NCBI RefSeq assembly: GCF_030062155.1
Contig: NZ_CP118268.1
Location: 95,985 to 159,984 of the forward strand
Length of the DNA: 64,000 bases
Reading direction: 5' to 3'
Source of the DNA: Pantoea sp. Lij88
Lineage (GTDB): Bacteria > Pseudomonadota > Gammaproteobacteria > Enterobacterales > Enterobacteriaceae
A program made the translations under genes and the position numbers. Shown piece after piece: positions 8,598 through 18,256 of this stretch (position 1 is its first letter; every line of letters starts with the position of its first letter). The notes beneath the pieces were generated by a model. It worked only from the letters and a program-made list of their open reading frames with translations. It did not search any database and was not told the origin of the DNA.

Positions 8598-10793
8598 CTG
8601 AAACGTCCAGTTTATCATGATGCCGAGGCGGCTCGTCTCGACGCACTCAGGCAGTATAACCTGATGGATTCACCGCCAACTGATGCGCTGGATCGTCTCA
8701 CCACGCTTGCTGCGCGACTGTTTAAAGTGCCGGTTGCTTTTGTGTCACTTATCGACGAGAAGCGGCAGTTCTTTGCCTCCCGCTACGGTCTGAATATCTC
8801 AGGTACTTCGCGCAACGTCGCCTTCTGCCACCATACGCTGGCGAAGGGCGATATCCTCTGCGTGCCTGATACCCTGAAAGATCCGCGTTTTCGTGACAGT
8901 CCGCTGGTTCATGGTTACCCCTTTATCCGCTTTTACGCGGGGATTCCGCTTTCAACGCCGGATGGCCATCATATTGGCACGGTCTGCCTGACTGACAGCC
9001 ACCCGCGTGAGCCGCTGACGGCAGAGGATCGAAAGCATCTGACCGACATTGCCGCGCTGGTGATGGATCGCATGGAGATGCACCGTCTGGAGTTACTGCG
9101 CTACACCAGCCAGCAGCGGCTTGAGGCGATCTCATCTACTTCACCTGACGCTATTGTCTGCACCGACCTGCGGCGCGGCATCACCTTCTGGAATCCGGCC
9201 GCCACGGCGCTGTTCGGCTACACAGCAGAGGAGATGAGAGGTCAGTACGTCAGCGAGCTGATTCCGGCGCGCTGCCAGACTGACTACCGCATTGAACTGG
9301 CCCGGATTACCTCTGACGAGGCGGCGATCTCACATCCCCGCTCACTGCAGATATGGGGAGTGACGCGTGACGGTCGTGAGTTCCCGGCAGAAGTCTCTTT
9401 TTCAGGCTGGCGCGAAGAGGGTGAGCGGCTGGTGGGCATGATCATCCGTGATGTCACGGCCCGCTATGAAAGTGAGGCGCGTCTCTCTGAGCTGGCCTCA
9501 ATGGATATGCTGACCCGCCTTGCCAGCCGTAGCGCCTTTATGGAGCAGGTCGGACAGCTGACCACGGCGGGCGTGCCCTATACCTTACTGATGACCGATC
9601 TCGATGGTTTCAAAGAGGTGAACGATACGCTGGGCCATGCCGCCGGGGATGCGCTGCTGTGTCACGTGGCTGAACAGATTCGCGCAGTGTGCGCCGGTGC
9701 TGTGACGGCCGCGCGGCTGGGCGGTGATGAGTTTGTGATTCTGTTAGCAGGCGGCAGCGCAGAAGCGGTAATCACAGCAGAAAAACTGATTGCGGCCGTT
9801 CAGACGCCGTTTCGTTATCACGACTCGCCAGTGGTGGTCGGCGCCAGTACCGGCATCGCCTCTTACCCGGAACATGGGCGCGATCCCTCTGCGGTGATGT
9901 CGGCCGCTGACCTGGCGCTTTATCGTGCCAAAGCGTCAGGCAAAGGCCGCAGTATCCTGTTTATGCCCGCGTTTCGTGAAGCGGAACAGCAGCGCCGCCG
10001 CTTTGAGCGAGAACTTGAAACGGCGGTGCGCCAGCAGCAGTTCACACTTTACTATCAGCCCCGCTTCGACGTTGAGAGCGGAAAGCTCACTGGATGCGAG
10101 ACGCTGGTGCGCTGGCAGCATCCGACACGCGGTCTGCTGTTACCCGCCGAATTTATCGGCATGCTGGTTAAGAGCCCACTTTCTGTGACGCTGGGGGAGT
10201 GGATCATTCGCAGTGCTCTGGCGCAGGTCCGGCAATGGCAGGTTCGCGCACCTCATCTTCGTGTCAGCATCAATCTGTTTCCGCGCCAGCTTTCAGGTAA
10301 CAGTCTGGAAGCGGTGATACGTGAGAGTGCTGGCGGCGACGCCGGTTTTGTTGAGCTGGAAGTGGATGAGCCACTGCTGGCTGTGCTGGTGCAGGATATG
10401 CCGGTTCAGGTTGAAGCGGTGCGCCGGACCGGAGCCTCGTTCATTATCGATCATTACGGGCGCACGCTCGGGTCCATTAACCTGCTGAGATATAGCTTTG
10501 TGGCGGGCTTTAAAATTGATAAGTCGCTGACGCACGAGCTAGGTTCCAGTATGCGGGTGCGGATGATGTTCCGGGCCATTACCGCGCTCGGCAAAAGTCT
10601 GGGTATCCGGGTGGCCGCTGAAGGAGTGGAAGACAAAGAGCAGATCGCGTTTGTCACTACCGCCGGGTGCGACATCATGCAGGGCAACGGCCTGTGCCGG
10701 CCAATGACGCCCGCGGATTTTGAGGCAATGTTGTGTGGGGAAGAGCAATACCCGTCTGCCGTCGCCAGCGGTCACGATGTCACGCCACACTGA
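8598..10793 (+). CDS. GAF-PAS-GGDEF-EAL c-di-GMP protein, about 732 aa
   Basis: Domains in order: GAF (first about 170 residues), PAS with PAC (about 180-300), GGDEF (about 305-460) and EAL-like (about 475-720). The GGDEF motif is intact (LGGDEFVILL) with DGFKEVNDTLGHAAGD, but there is no RxxD inhibitory site. The EAL half is damaged: EAL is ETL and the DDFG metal site is DHYG, whereas FKID, AEGVE and the MQG Gln remain. It is therefore predicted to be mainly a cyclase. The start is uncertain. The open frame reaches GTG 8349, but the first 80 codons look non-coding; a CTG at 8598 follows GAGGGGAG at 5 bases and directly precedes the GAF domain. ATG 8521 is the alternative. Confidence 0.85.
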   Translation: MKRPVYHDAEAARLDALRQYNLMDSPPTDALDRLTTLAARLFKVPVAFVSLIDEKRQFFASRYGLNISGTSRNVAFCHHTLAKGDILCVPDTLKDPRFRDSPLVHGYPFIRFYAGIPLSTPDGHHIGTVCLTDSHPREPLTAEDRKHLTDIAALVMDRMEMHRLELLRYTSQQRLEAISSTSPDAIVCTDLRRGITFWNPAATALFGYTAEEMRGQYVSELIPARCQTDYRIELARITSDEAAISHPRSLQIWGVTRDGREFPAEVSFSGWREEGERLVGMIIRDVTARYESEARLSELASMDMLTRLASRSAFMEQVGQLTTAGVPYTLLMTDLDGFKEVNDTLGHAAGDALLCHVAEQIRAVCAGAVTAARLGGDEFVILLAGGSAEAVITAEKLIAAVQTPFRYHDSPVVVGASTGIASYPEHGRDPSAVMSAADLALYRAKASGKGRSILFMPAFREAEQQRRRFERELETAVRQQQFTLYYQPRFDVESGKLTGCETLVRWQHPTRGLLLPAEFIGMLVKSPLSVTLGEWIIRSALAQVRQWQVRAPHLRVSINLFPRQLSGNSLEAVIRESAGGDAGFVELEVDEPLLAVLVQDMPVQVEAVRRTGASFIIDHYGRTLGSINLLRYSFVAGFKIDKSLTHELGSSMRVRMMFRAITALGKSLGIRVAAEGVEDKEQIAFVTTAGCDIMQGNGLCRPMTPADFEAMLCGEEQYPSAVASGHDVTPH

Positions 10794-10808
10794 TCGATGT
10801 GACCGCGG

Positions 10809-10848
10809 CAGGCGAAGAGCGGGATGATTGAGACCTGCTCTTCGCCTG
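10809..10848. terminator. Bidirectional hairpin between convergent genes
   Basis: A 15-bp stem (one G-T pair) with a 10-base loop sits in the 60-base gap between two genes that end towards each other. No long T run is present on either side. Confidence 0.6.
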
Positions 10849-10853
10849 TCAGG

Positions 10854-11423
10854 TCAGCGTGCAGGCCGATATTCCTGCTTCAGCAGGCCGAAGATCCAGT
10901 CATCCTGCCACTGACCATCAAGAAAAAAGTTCTGCCGCAACGTTCCTTCCTGAATAAAGCCAGCAGCAAGCAGTGTCCGCCGTGAAGCAGTATTGCCTGC
11001 TGTCACTGTGGCGGTCAGCTTGCGGTAATCCAGCTGCTCAAAGCAGAACGCGATGATGGCCTGCAGCGACTCGCGACCATAACCTTTGCCCTGAGCATGG
11101 GCGGCCAGAATAAACCCAAACTCCGCGATGCCCTCACCGCGATCGATAAATCCGCAGAAACCAGCCGGTAAACCCGATGTTTTTTCCCCGACCACCAGAC
11201 ACAGCCAGTGTTTGCAGCCTGCGTACCAGGCGGGCAGGCGGACATCAAATGAGTGAGTTCTGATCTCCTCTGCACTGCGTGGATCGCTGATGTACTTCAT
11301 TACCGATCGGTCCTGACTGACCGCCAGATAGAAAGCCCAGTCTTCCTCGCACAGCGGACGATAAGTCAGGCGTGGCGAGGTGACCTGCGGTGGTACTACG
11401 TGCGGTAAATCATCAGTGGACAT
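10854..11423 (-). CDS. RimJ/RimL-type GNAT acetyltransferase, 189 aa
   Basis: A full-length member of the RimJ/RimL-like GNAT group, which acetylates protein N-termini, polyamines or antibiotics. Typical features are the N-terminal SPRLTYRPLCEEDW strand-helix, the acetyl-CoA loop GKGYGRESLQAI (about residues 115-130), and the segment NTASRRTLLAAGFIQEGTLR near the C-terminus. It is cytoplasmic with no signal sequence. Neighbours suggest no specific substrate; it is convergent with the c-di-GMP gene and divergent from an FMN-binding protein gene. Confidence 0.88.
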   Translation of the reverse strand: MSTDDLPHVVPPQVTSPRLTYRPLCEEDWAFYLAVSQDRSVMKYISDPRSAEEIRTHSFDVRLPAWYAGCKHWLCLVVGEKTSGLPAGFCGFIDRGEGIAEFGFILAAHAQGKGYGRESLQAIIAFCFEQLDYRKLTATVTAGNTASRRTLLAAGFIQEGTLRQNFFLDGQWQDDWIFGLLKQEYRPAR

Positions 11424-11588
11424 TGTGCAACTCCCTGCGTTTTAAATCGGTAAGGCGATGGCGCAAAAATAGCACAGAGTTTCTGACGGGTGGGATGCGC
11501 TTCCGCGACTCTGTGAGTCATCTTCCCACTTCGTTGCTACGCTTTTAGCCACATGACTGAAAACTGACCCTGATGAGAGTAATTCCCA

Positions 11589-12158
11589 ATGGATCTCAAA
11601 ACGTTCGAAGCAGAGGCGTGGGCGGCACTGGATGACGCTGCCGCCGATCCGCAGGCCGGATTCCGTTATCTGACGCTTTGTACTGTGGATGCGGAACTAC
11701 GCCCGCAGGCGCGGACTGTGGTATTGCGCCAGTGTGCTGACGACCACAGGACGCTGACCTTTCATACCGATGTACGCAGTCCGAAGTGGCAGGAGATGGC
11801 CGTGAACCCGCAGGTCACCGTGCTCGGATATTGCCATCAGCGCCGCCTGCAACTGCGGATGCCGGGACGGGCTGAGTGTTATGCGGCGGGAACGGAGGTC
11901 GCACGGGCAGCCTGGCGTGCGTTACCGCAGCACACGCGGCAGACTTACACCGGCGGACCCCCAGGCGAAGCACGGCTAGCGGCTGATGAGATGCCTGATG
12001 CGTCAGCAGCGGAAGCGGGAGAATCCCGCTTTGGTGTAGTCATCGTGCGGGTCAGCATGCTGGACGCGTATCAGCTTCAGCGAAACGATAATCAGCGCGC
12101 CCTGTTTCGCTACGCCTCCGAAGGTGAGTTGCAGGCAAGCGAGTGGCTCAACCCCTGA
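11589..12158 (+). CDS. PNPOx-like FMN-binding protein, 189 aa
   Basis: Belongs to the split-barrel flavin reductase/pyridoxamine 5-phosphate oxidase-like fold. The N-terminal strand pattern (RYLTLCTVDAELRPQARTVVLR) and SPKWQEMAVNPQVTVLGY match the FMN-binding half of PNPOx. The C-terminal PNPOx dimerisation signature seen in true PdxH is not apparent, so this is more likely an Alr4036-type or general flavin-binding protein than the vitamin B6 enzyme. Length is usual for that group. The gene appears monocistronic, with divergent and downstream gaps of 165 and 273 bases. Confidence 0.8.
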   Translation: MDLKTFEAEAWAALDDAAADPQAGFRYLTLCTVDAELRPQARTVVLRQCADDHRTLTFHTDVRSPKWQEMAVNPQVTVLGYCHQRRLQLRMPGRAECYAAGTEVARAAWRALPQHTRQTYTGGPPGEARLAADEMPDASAAEAGESRFGVVIVRVSMLDAYQLQRNDNQRALFRYASEGELQASEWLNP

Positions 12159-12431
12159 TCACCGATGCACTGATTGACCCTACCTGGCTAATTCCTTTTC
12201 GCGCATGCGACAAAACAGATTTCACTGTTTACCGCTGCGCTTGCCATTTTTAATCTGCCGTGTCGCTTAGGCGAAATTAGCGCCATTTTATCTTCATATG
12301 TCAGCGTTTTTCTGCCTTTTGCTATCTTTTGTGATTGTTTGTGCCAGGCTTTAACCAACCGAAAAGCAGTGACTTATGCTTAAGGTCAGGAAAAGCACAA
12401 TTGATCGCTCTGTATCACAGGCAGGTTAACT

Positions 12432-13901
12432 ATGAACAATCAACCTCCTGAAAAACCAGGGTCAGAGGGTAGCGAGCAGGTGATAAGCCTGGCGGAGGAA
12501 ACCGTTGATATCGCTAAACAGCGGGTCATCGACGGTCATGTCAGGGTTACCCGACAGGTCACCGAGCATCAGCAGAAAATTGCACTGATGCTCCGGCATC
12601 AGACAGCGGAAATCGATCGCATTCCTAAGTCGGAGCGGCTGGCTGAAATGCCGGACATCCGTGAAGAAAACGGCGTGCTGATCATTCCGATCGTCGAAGA
12701 GGAAATCGAGATTGTTCGTCACCTGGTGCTGAAAGAGGAGTGGCATATCCGCAAGGTTGTCAGCGAGGAAGCCACAGAACAGGTTGTCTCCCTGCGCAAA
12801 CAGCACGCTCATCTTACCCGTATACCCTATCCAGAGCCGTCCGAATCCATCACCGAGGAACACATCATGGCGCGTGAAACAATCGTAACAATGTTCAGCA
12901 ATCTCTCACTGGCAGAAGGTGCAAAGCGTAACCTGATTAAGGCCGGGTTCCTGGATGATGACATTGATATCATCTCCGGTGATCGCCTGCGTACCGAAGG
13001 TCACGAAGCCCGTCACCCTGGCTTCTGGCAGCGCCTGTTTGGTAATACGCTGGAAGAGGATCAGGCTGAAGTTTATGAAGACGCGATGCGTACCGGCGGT
13101 GTGGTGCTGTCGCTGCGGGCCGATGAAGATGAGTTACCGCGCGCACTGGGCATTCTGGATGCGCATGAAGAGCTGACTGAGCGCAGCGCGGCCTTACCTG
13201 ATGATTATGCGCCAGGTTACGCGACCAGTGATGGCCTGACGGCGCCTGCCAGTGGAACGCTTTCAGAGAGTGAAGCGGTCGATCCGCTTCAACCTCATCG
13301 CGGCGTTGCCCGCACCGCGCTGACGGGCGATGAGAGTGACGAAGATGTGCTGCGTCTGGCCGAAGAGCGACTGGAAGTGGGTAAACGTCTGGTCAGCGAA
13401 GGGTCTACCCGCGTCCGCCGCTACACTGTCACCGATCAGGTGTCAGAAAATGTCTCGCTGCATGAGCAGCATGCCGAAATCTTCCGTCGTCCGGTCAGTG
13501 AAACGGGCTCACCGGCTAATGTCGACTGGTCTGAGAAAACCGTCGAAGTTGAAGAGACGCATGAGCAGCCGGTGGTCAATAAGACCGCGCAGATCATTGA
13601 AGAAGTGGTGCTGCGCAAAGAGGCCAGCGATCGGGTTGAAACCATCAATGATTCGGTACGCCGTCAGGAAGTGGATATTGACCATGCCAGTGCCGATCAT
13701 GCCGGTTCAGAGCCGGTGACCGGCAATCGTACCGCGACCGATCCGCTGATTGAAAGCACGCGTCAGGCCCGCGCTGAACATGACACACGTCCGTTAACGC
13801 CAGGCAGCGAGCCGGCGCACAAAGAGGGTTTCGTGGAGAAAGCCGGGGATAAGATCGCGGAAGCAACAGAGAAGGTCGAAGACAAGTTTAAAAAGCCGTA
13901 A
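12432..13901 (+). CDS. DUF2382 stress-associated protein, 489 aa
   Basis: The DUF2382 (YsnF/AvaK-like) region is built from charged beta-strand/helix repeats. One copy lies at about residues 15-130. A second, two-part copy lies at about 305-415 (LAEERLEVGKRLVSEGSTRV and a following VEVEETHEQPVV unit). Between them, residues 145-235 resemble the general stress protein 17M/YflT N-terminal domain. The C-terminus is low-complexity and Glu/Lys-rich. There is no signal peptide. Related proteins are linked to stress tolerance but have no known enzyme activity. The 273-base upstream gap probably carries a stress promoter; a strong terminator follows. Confidence 0.85.
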   Translation: MNNQPPEKPGSEGSEQVISLAEETVDIAKQRVIDGHVRVTRQVTEHQQKIALMLRHQTAEIDRIPKSERLAEMPDIREENGVLIIPIVEEEIEIVRHLVLKEEWHIRKVVSEEATEQVVSLRKQHAHLTRIPYPEPSESITEEHIMARETIVTMFSNLSLAEGAKRNLIKAGFLDDDIDIISGDRLRTEGHEARHPGFWQRLFGNTLEEDQAEVYEDAMRTGGVVLSLRADEDELPRALGILDAHEELTERSAALPDDYAPGYATSDGLTAPASGTLSESEAVDPLQPHRGVARTALTGDESDEDVLRLAEERLEVGKRLVSEGSTRVRRYTVTDQVSENVSLHEQHAEIFRRPVSETGSPANVDWSEKTVEVEETHEQPVVNKTAQIIEEVVLRKEASDRVETINDSVRRQEVDIDHASADHAGSEPVTGNRTATDPLIESTRQARAEHDTRPLTPGSEPAHKEGFVEKAGDKIAEATEKVEDKFKKP

Positions 13902-13934
13902 TGCTGTCACGGTGATTGTCACATCTCATGCCTG

Positions 13935-13958
13935 AAAACCCGTCTCTGACGGGTTTTT
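13935..13958 (+). terminator. Rho-independent terminator of DUF2382 gene
   Basis: A 10-bp stem AAAACCCGTC/GACGGGTTTT with a 3-base loop, running into a T tract. A classic terminator 33 bases after the stop codon. Confidence 0.9.
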
Positions 13959-14490
13959 CTCGTTAAGGGTACGTTTTGAATTAAATCCCCGTCGCCGCAC
14001 ATCCTTTAAGCTTTGTTCATCCGGAATGGCCATCATTCCTTCGAACGCCGCAGGGTTTTAAGGACCGGTTCAGACCGGCAGATTTTCTGAGTAAAATCGG
14101 GTGGTATTTGATATTAAGGGAAATCAGCCTGATCACTGCCGTGGCTTACAGGTTTCAGGCGGTCTGCATTAAAATTTGCAGGTACGCACGCCGAATACGA
14201 CAAAATAAATCCGCTCGCATCACTTATAGGCTCAGCCCAATCCGAAAGGATAAGCACCCCTTGACTGAAACCCGCCCTGTGCGGGTTTTCTATTTCATGC
14301 GGTTCGTTATTGAATCCTGTTCCAGCCAGATCTGTGACGGCATAAACCACAACGCCCCAGACCGGCAAGTCCTGAATCAGCCGCCCCGCGTTGTGAACAC
14401 CGCGATCCCTGACTACCCTTGCTGTTGTTTCTATCCCCAAACGGGCCGGATAGCCCGAACGCCGGGTGAGATCTGCAATTTTAAGTCATT
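13959..14490 (+). other. Long gap with a possible small RNA
   Basis: This stretch has no convincing protein gene. A 139-codon frame at 14108-14527 has no ribosome binding site and a random-looking composition. It does contain a second good terminator (14268-14290) about 310 bases after the previous one, with no coding gene between them. Two terminators in series with no gene suggest a separate short transcript ending at about 14290. No known RNA family is recognised. Confidence 0.35.
14268..14290 (+). terminator. Orphan Rho-independent terminator
   Basis: Stem AAACCCGC/GCGGGTTT, 5-base loop CCTGT, followed by TTC. It terminates no visible protein gene, which is why a small RNA is proposed upstream. 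Confidence 0.65.
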
Positions 14491-14518
14491 CACGGCAGAC
14501 GATCCTGCATCTGCCGTG
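14491..14518 (+). promoter_or_regulatory. Hairpin in leader of uvrA-like gene
   Basis: A perfect 9-bp stem CACGGCAGA/TCTGCCGTG lies 20 bases before the start codon. It could attenuate transcription or influence translation of the downstream ATPase; no leader peptide is evident. Confidence 0.4.
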
Positions 14519-14538
14519 CATTATTAAACAGGGTAATC

Positions 14539-17076
14539 ATGCCAGAACAACGCAAGGCCGATCATTACCGCGCTGATGAGCACATCGACCCTTATGTCTC
14601 GGTACAGGGTGCAAGAACACATAATCTCAAAGACGTTTCGCTGCGGTTTCCCCGCAATGCCATGGTGGTGTTCACCGGGGTTTCTGGCTCCGGTAAGTCG
14701 TCACTGGCCTTTGATACCCTCTATGCGGAAGCTCAGCGCCGGTTTATCGAGTCGGTATCGCCCCATGCCCGCCGCTTAATCGATCAGGCCGCTGCGCCGG
14801 ATGTGGATAACATTGACGGGCTTCCGCCTGCGGTGGCGCTTCAGCAGAGCCGGGCTGGCGCGCAGGAGCGTTCCACCGTGGGCAGCCTTACCCGCATCTC
14901 TGTCACACTGCGCCTGCTGTTCTCCCGTGCAGGCGTAAGACCTGACGGTGTTCCCTTTATGACTGCCGATTATTTCTCGCCTAATAATCCTGAAGGGGCC
15001 TGTCCGCATTGCCAGGGACTGGGAAGAGTTCACACCGTCAAAACCGAGTCGATGGTGCCGGATGTCTCACTGAGCATCCGGCAGGGCGCTATCGCTTCAT
15101 GGCCCAGAGGCTGGCATAACAAAAACCTTCGCAGCATCCTTGAGACGCTGGGCTACGATGTCGATGCGCCCTGGCATACGCTTTCAGCTCGTGACCAGCA
15201 GTGGATCCTGCTGACTGACGAACAGCCCTCGGTGCCGATTTTTGCTGGTCTGAACGCAGAGCAGCGTGAAAAAGCGCTGGCGGCAGGCGAAGAGCCCGCG
15301 TATACCGGCACATACACCAGTGCAGCAAAAATCGTATTGCAGAGTTACTCGGGTGGCAGTGAGACAACAAAGAAACGGCTGGCGCGTTTTGTGACGGTCA
15401 CGCCCTGTTCCGAATGCCACGGTAAACGGCTTAACCGTAACGCGCTGTCCGTGACCTTTGCCGGTCATGACATTGCCAGTCTGAGTGAGCTGTCGGTCGC
15501 TGAGCTTGCGGAACTGCTGAAGCCTTATGCGGCGGGCACCTCACCGGACCTGCCTGGTGAGGCGGCATTGCGTGAGGCAGTGATCCGGATGGCGTCGGAT
15601 ATTGCGATGCGGCTTGATCAGCTGGAAACGCTGGGTCTGGGGCATCTGGCACCCGGTCGGCGCACCACCATGCTCTCATCCGGCGAGCTGCAGCGCGTGC
15701 GTCTGGCAACTCAGCTGATTTCACGGCTGTTTGGCGTGCTTTATGTGCTGGATGAGCCTTCAGCTGGCCTGCATCCTGACGATGTCAAAGCGCTGCTGGC
15801 GTCCCTGAAAAATCTGGTGCGTGCAGGTAATTCGCTGGTGGTGGTTGAGCATAACCTCGATCTCATCGCCGAGGCAGACTGGCTCATCGAGGTTGGCCCC
15901 GGTCCGGGAACGCATGGCGGTGATATTGTCTATAACGGCGAACCAGCAGGACTCGAAGACGTCAGTGCATCACCGACCTCGGCCTATCTCTTTTCCCGCC
16001 ACTACACCGGACTGCGTCAGCGTCGACCTGCCGAGAGCTGGCTCCGCTTTGAACAGGTCTGTTGCAACAATATTGCCGGAATGGATATCGCCATCCCGCT
16101 GGGGAGAATGACGGCAGTTACTGGCGTGTCCGGCTCGGGTAAATCGACACTTCTGAATCGCGTGCTTCCGGAAATGCTCGGACGGTTTGACAAAACGCCG
16201 GATATCGAGGAGGCCGACGAAGAGGATCTGGTGCCGGACGTTAAGGGGCAGGTTGTCAGCGGAAGTGACGCCATCGGCCGCCTGGTCAGAATCGACCAGC
16301 GTCCTATCGGGCGCACGCCACGCTCAAATCTGGCGACTTACACCGGATTTTTCGACATCGTCCGCAGACTGTTTGCCGACACCCCCGCCGCGAAGGCTAA
16401 AGGATTCAGCGCCAGCCGGTTCTCATTCAACCTGCCTGCGGGACGCTGTCCCGCCTGTGAAGGGCAGGGACAGATTTCGATTGAGCTGCTCTTCATGCCC
16501 AGCGCCACGGCAACCTGCTCGGTCTGCGCGGGCAGTCGTTATAACCCCGAGACGCTGGAGGTGAAGTGGAATAACCTGACCATAGCGGACGTGCTTAATC
16601 TCACCGTGGACGACGCTACTGAGGTGTTTCAGGGGTATGACGGGATCCAGCGGTCGCTGTCGGCCCTGACGTCGCTGGGGCTGGGATACCTGACGCTGGG
16701 TCAGCCCGCCACTGAGCTGTCCGGTGGAGAGTGTCAGCGCATCAAGCTCGCCTGGGAACTGCAGCGCGTCCAGCGGACGTCCACGCTCTATCTGCTTGAT
16801 GAACCGTCGACAGGCCTGCACCCGTCTGACATGGATAAGCTGCTGATTGTGCTGGATGAACTCGTGAAACGCGGTCACACCGTGGTCATGGCGGAACACA
16901 CTATGCGCATTGTGGCAGAGGCGGACTGGGTAATTGATCTGGGTCCCGGTTCGGGGCTGAAAGGCGGAAGGATTGTCTCATCCGGTTCACCGGAAGCAGT
17001 GAGCACCTCCGCAGAGAGTCTGACCGCACCCTGGCTTTCCGCGCAGCTGAAAAAGAGGGCGGGCGATCCGGCGTAA
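14539..17076 (+). CDS. UvrA2-like excinuclease-type ABC ATPase, 845 aa
   Basis: Contains two ABC ATPase modules: Walker A GVSGSGKS near residue 52 and again near residue 530, and ABC signatures [12 protein letters not shown] and [12 protein letters not shown]. Zinc-finger Cys pairs are present ([28 protein letters not shown]). At 845 residues it is about 100 shorter than housekeeping UvrA (about 940). It seems to lack the UvrB-binding insertion between the first Walker A and the first zinc module, as in class II UvrA (UvrA2/DrrC-like) proteins. Those are implicated in tolerance to DNA-intercalating drugs rather than general excision repair. It is monocistronic, ending in a hairpin at 17120. 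The start follows a weak AGGGTAA site. Confidence 0.88.
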   Translation: MPEQRKADHYRADEHIDPYVSVQGARTHNLKDVSLRFPRNAMVVFTGVSGSGKSSLAFDTLYAEAQRRFIESVSPHARRLIDQAAAPDVDNIDGLPPAVALQQSRAGAQERSTVGSLTRISVTLRLLFSRAGVRPDGVPFMTADYFSPNNPEGACPHCQGLGRVHTVKTESMVPDVSLSIRQGAIASWPRGWHNKNLRSILETLGYDVDAPWHTLSARDQQWILLTDEQPSVPIFAGLNAEQREKALAAGEEPAYTGTYTSAAKIVLQSYSGGSETTKKRLARFVTVTPCSECHGKRLNRNALSVTFAGHDIASLSELSVAELAELLKPYAAGTSPDLPGEAALREAVIRMASDIAMRLDQLETLGLGHLAPGRRTTMLSSGELQRVRLATQLISRLFGVLYVLDEPSAGLHPDDVKALLASLKNLVRAGNSLVVVEHNLDLIAEADWLIEVGPGPGTHGGDIVYNGEPAGLEDVSASPTSAYLFSRHYTGLRQRRPAESWLRFEQVCCNNIAGMDIAIPLGRMTAVTGVSGSGKSTLLNRVLPEMLGRFDKTPDIEEADEEDLVPDVKGQVVSGSDAIGRLVRIDQRPIGRTPRSNLATYTGFFDIVRRLFADTPAAKAKGFSASRFSFNLPAGRCPACEGQGQISIELLFMPSATATCSVCAGSRYNPETLEVKWNNLTIADVLNLTVDDATEVFQGYDGIQRSLSALTSLGLGYLTLGQPATELSGGECQRIKLAWELQRVQRTSTLYLLDEPSTGLHPSDMDKLLIVLDELVKRGHTVVMAEHTMRIVAEADWVIDLGPGSGLKGGRIVSSGSPEAVSTSAESLTAPWLSAQLKKRAGDPA

Positions 17077-17119
17077 GCGGATTACACGGGATAACGATGC
17101 CGCTGAAACGGCCGCATCA

Positions 17120-17145
17120 GGGCTCAGAAGTCAGCTTCTGAGCCC
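17120..17145. terminator. Perfect 11-bp hairpin after uvrA-like gene
   Basis: GGGCTCAGAAG and its complement enclose a 4-base loop. It lies between convergent genes and may serve both strands, although T runs are weak. Confidence 0.65.
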
Positions 17146-17252
17146 GTCAAATCTTAACCTCGAAGATTATCACTGCTGGCAATGTTTAATCCGCCACACC
17201 CTGGCGGCCTGATAGCGGAATATCGGTAAGATAATGCCATCAGTTGAACTCA

Positions 17253-18092
17253 TCAGCGCAGCGGCGCATTAACCTGCAACGCATCCAGCTCGCGCGCATC
17301 GTGACTGCAGAAAAAGGTGATTTCGCCGCCGCGCTGGCAGGAGAGTTCACGGAGTCGCTGCTGGTTGTGGCGCCTGGCCTCGTTGTCCATCGCCATCATC
17401 CACTGGTAAAAGCGCAGTCCTGGCGTGCAGTGCCGCGTCGGTTGCCGCATTTCGCCGCGGTAGAACCAGGCATCGCCGCCGTGCAGCAGCCAGCCCTCGG
17501 GTTGCTGAATGGCAATGCCTGCATGGCCCGGCGTATGGCCCGCCAGCGGCACCAGTAAAATCTCCGGCGGTAGGTCACGCAGGCCGTTAACCGCCTCGAA
17601 ACCAAACCACTTTTCACCCTGCGGCTGATAGGTCTCCCAGTTGCTGATACCCCCCCATTGTCCGGGACGATAGCGCTCGCGCGACAGCCAGCTATGACGC
17701 TGGTGGGCGGTATCAACCTCCTGCTGCATCAGATGGATGCGCGCCTGCGGAAAATCGGTCAGTCCGCCCGCGTGATCAAAATCGAGATGAGTCAGAATAA
17801 TATGCCGCACATCATCAGCCCGGAAACCCAGCGCCCTTATCTGTGACAGGGCAGTGAGCTCGCTGCGGCGCTGAATGTTATTCAGCGCCCGGAAAAAGCC
17901 GGACAGGCGACTGCCGGGCGTATGAATATCCTGACAACCAAAGCCGGTATCCACCAGCACCAGCCCGCTCCGGTCTGTCTCTATCAGCAGGCAGTGACAC
18001 ACCAGATGCGCCTTCAGGCCTTTACTGAATCCATCGTAGAATGCGCCGCCCATCGGGCACATACAGCCACAGTTAAGATGGTGAATTTTCAT
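17253..18092 (-). CDS. MBL-fold metallo-hydrolase, 279 aa
   Basis: A metallo-beta-lactamase-fold hydrolase of the N-acyl homoserine lactonase-like group. The metal motif is THLDFDHAGG (H-x-D-x-D-H rather than H-x-H-x-D-H). It is followed by LAGHTPGHAG, LLHGGDAW and a C-terminal FFCSHDARE, giving the remaining metal-binding His and Asp residues. The Asp in place of the second His occurs in several lactonase-like subfamilies and should still allow metal binding. Two N-terminal Cys residues (CGCMCPMGG) are notable. Substrate is uncertain; a quorum-signal lactone is possible but not demonstrated. It is cytoplasmic, with no signal peptide, and apparently a single-gene unit. Confidence 0.85.
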   Translation of the reverse strand: MKIHHLNCGCMCPMGGAFYDGFSKGLKAHLVCHCLLIETDRSGLVLVDTGFGCQDIHTPGSRLSGFFRALNNIQRRSELTALSQIRALGFRADDVRHIILTHLDFDHAGGLTDFPQARIHLMQQEVDTAHQRHSWLSRERYRPGQWGGISNWETYQPQGEKWFGFEAVNGLRDLPPEILLVPLAGHTPGHAGIAIQQPEGWLLHGGDAWFYRGEMRQPTRHCTPGLRFYQWMMAMDNEARRHNQQRLRELSCQRGGEITFFCSHDARELDALQVNAPLR

Positions 18093-18209
18093 CGGGCCTC
18101 CATAGTCTCTTCGGCAAAAGTGCCGCGTAGCGCGCGTCTGTCCGGCGTGCTACTTATCAGCATGGCTATAGAGTGTAGAGAGGGTTGTAACAACAGGCGA
18201 AGCGGTGAA

Positions 18210-18242
18210 GCGGATAACCGGGCAAAAAAGCCGGTTATCCGC
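18210..18242 (-). terminator. 12-bp palindrome downstream of citrate carrier
   Basis: A perfect 12-bp stem GCGGATAACCGG/CCGGTTATCCGC with a 9-base A-rich loop, 15 bases after the citrate transporter stop. It has no T run after the stem on the minus strand. Confidence 0.6.
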
Positions 18243-18256
18243 CAGAAAGCAGAGGG

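Noticed and set aside
14108..14527. 139-codon frame before uvrA-like gene
   Set aside because: Crosses a strong terminator (14268-14290) and has no start signal.
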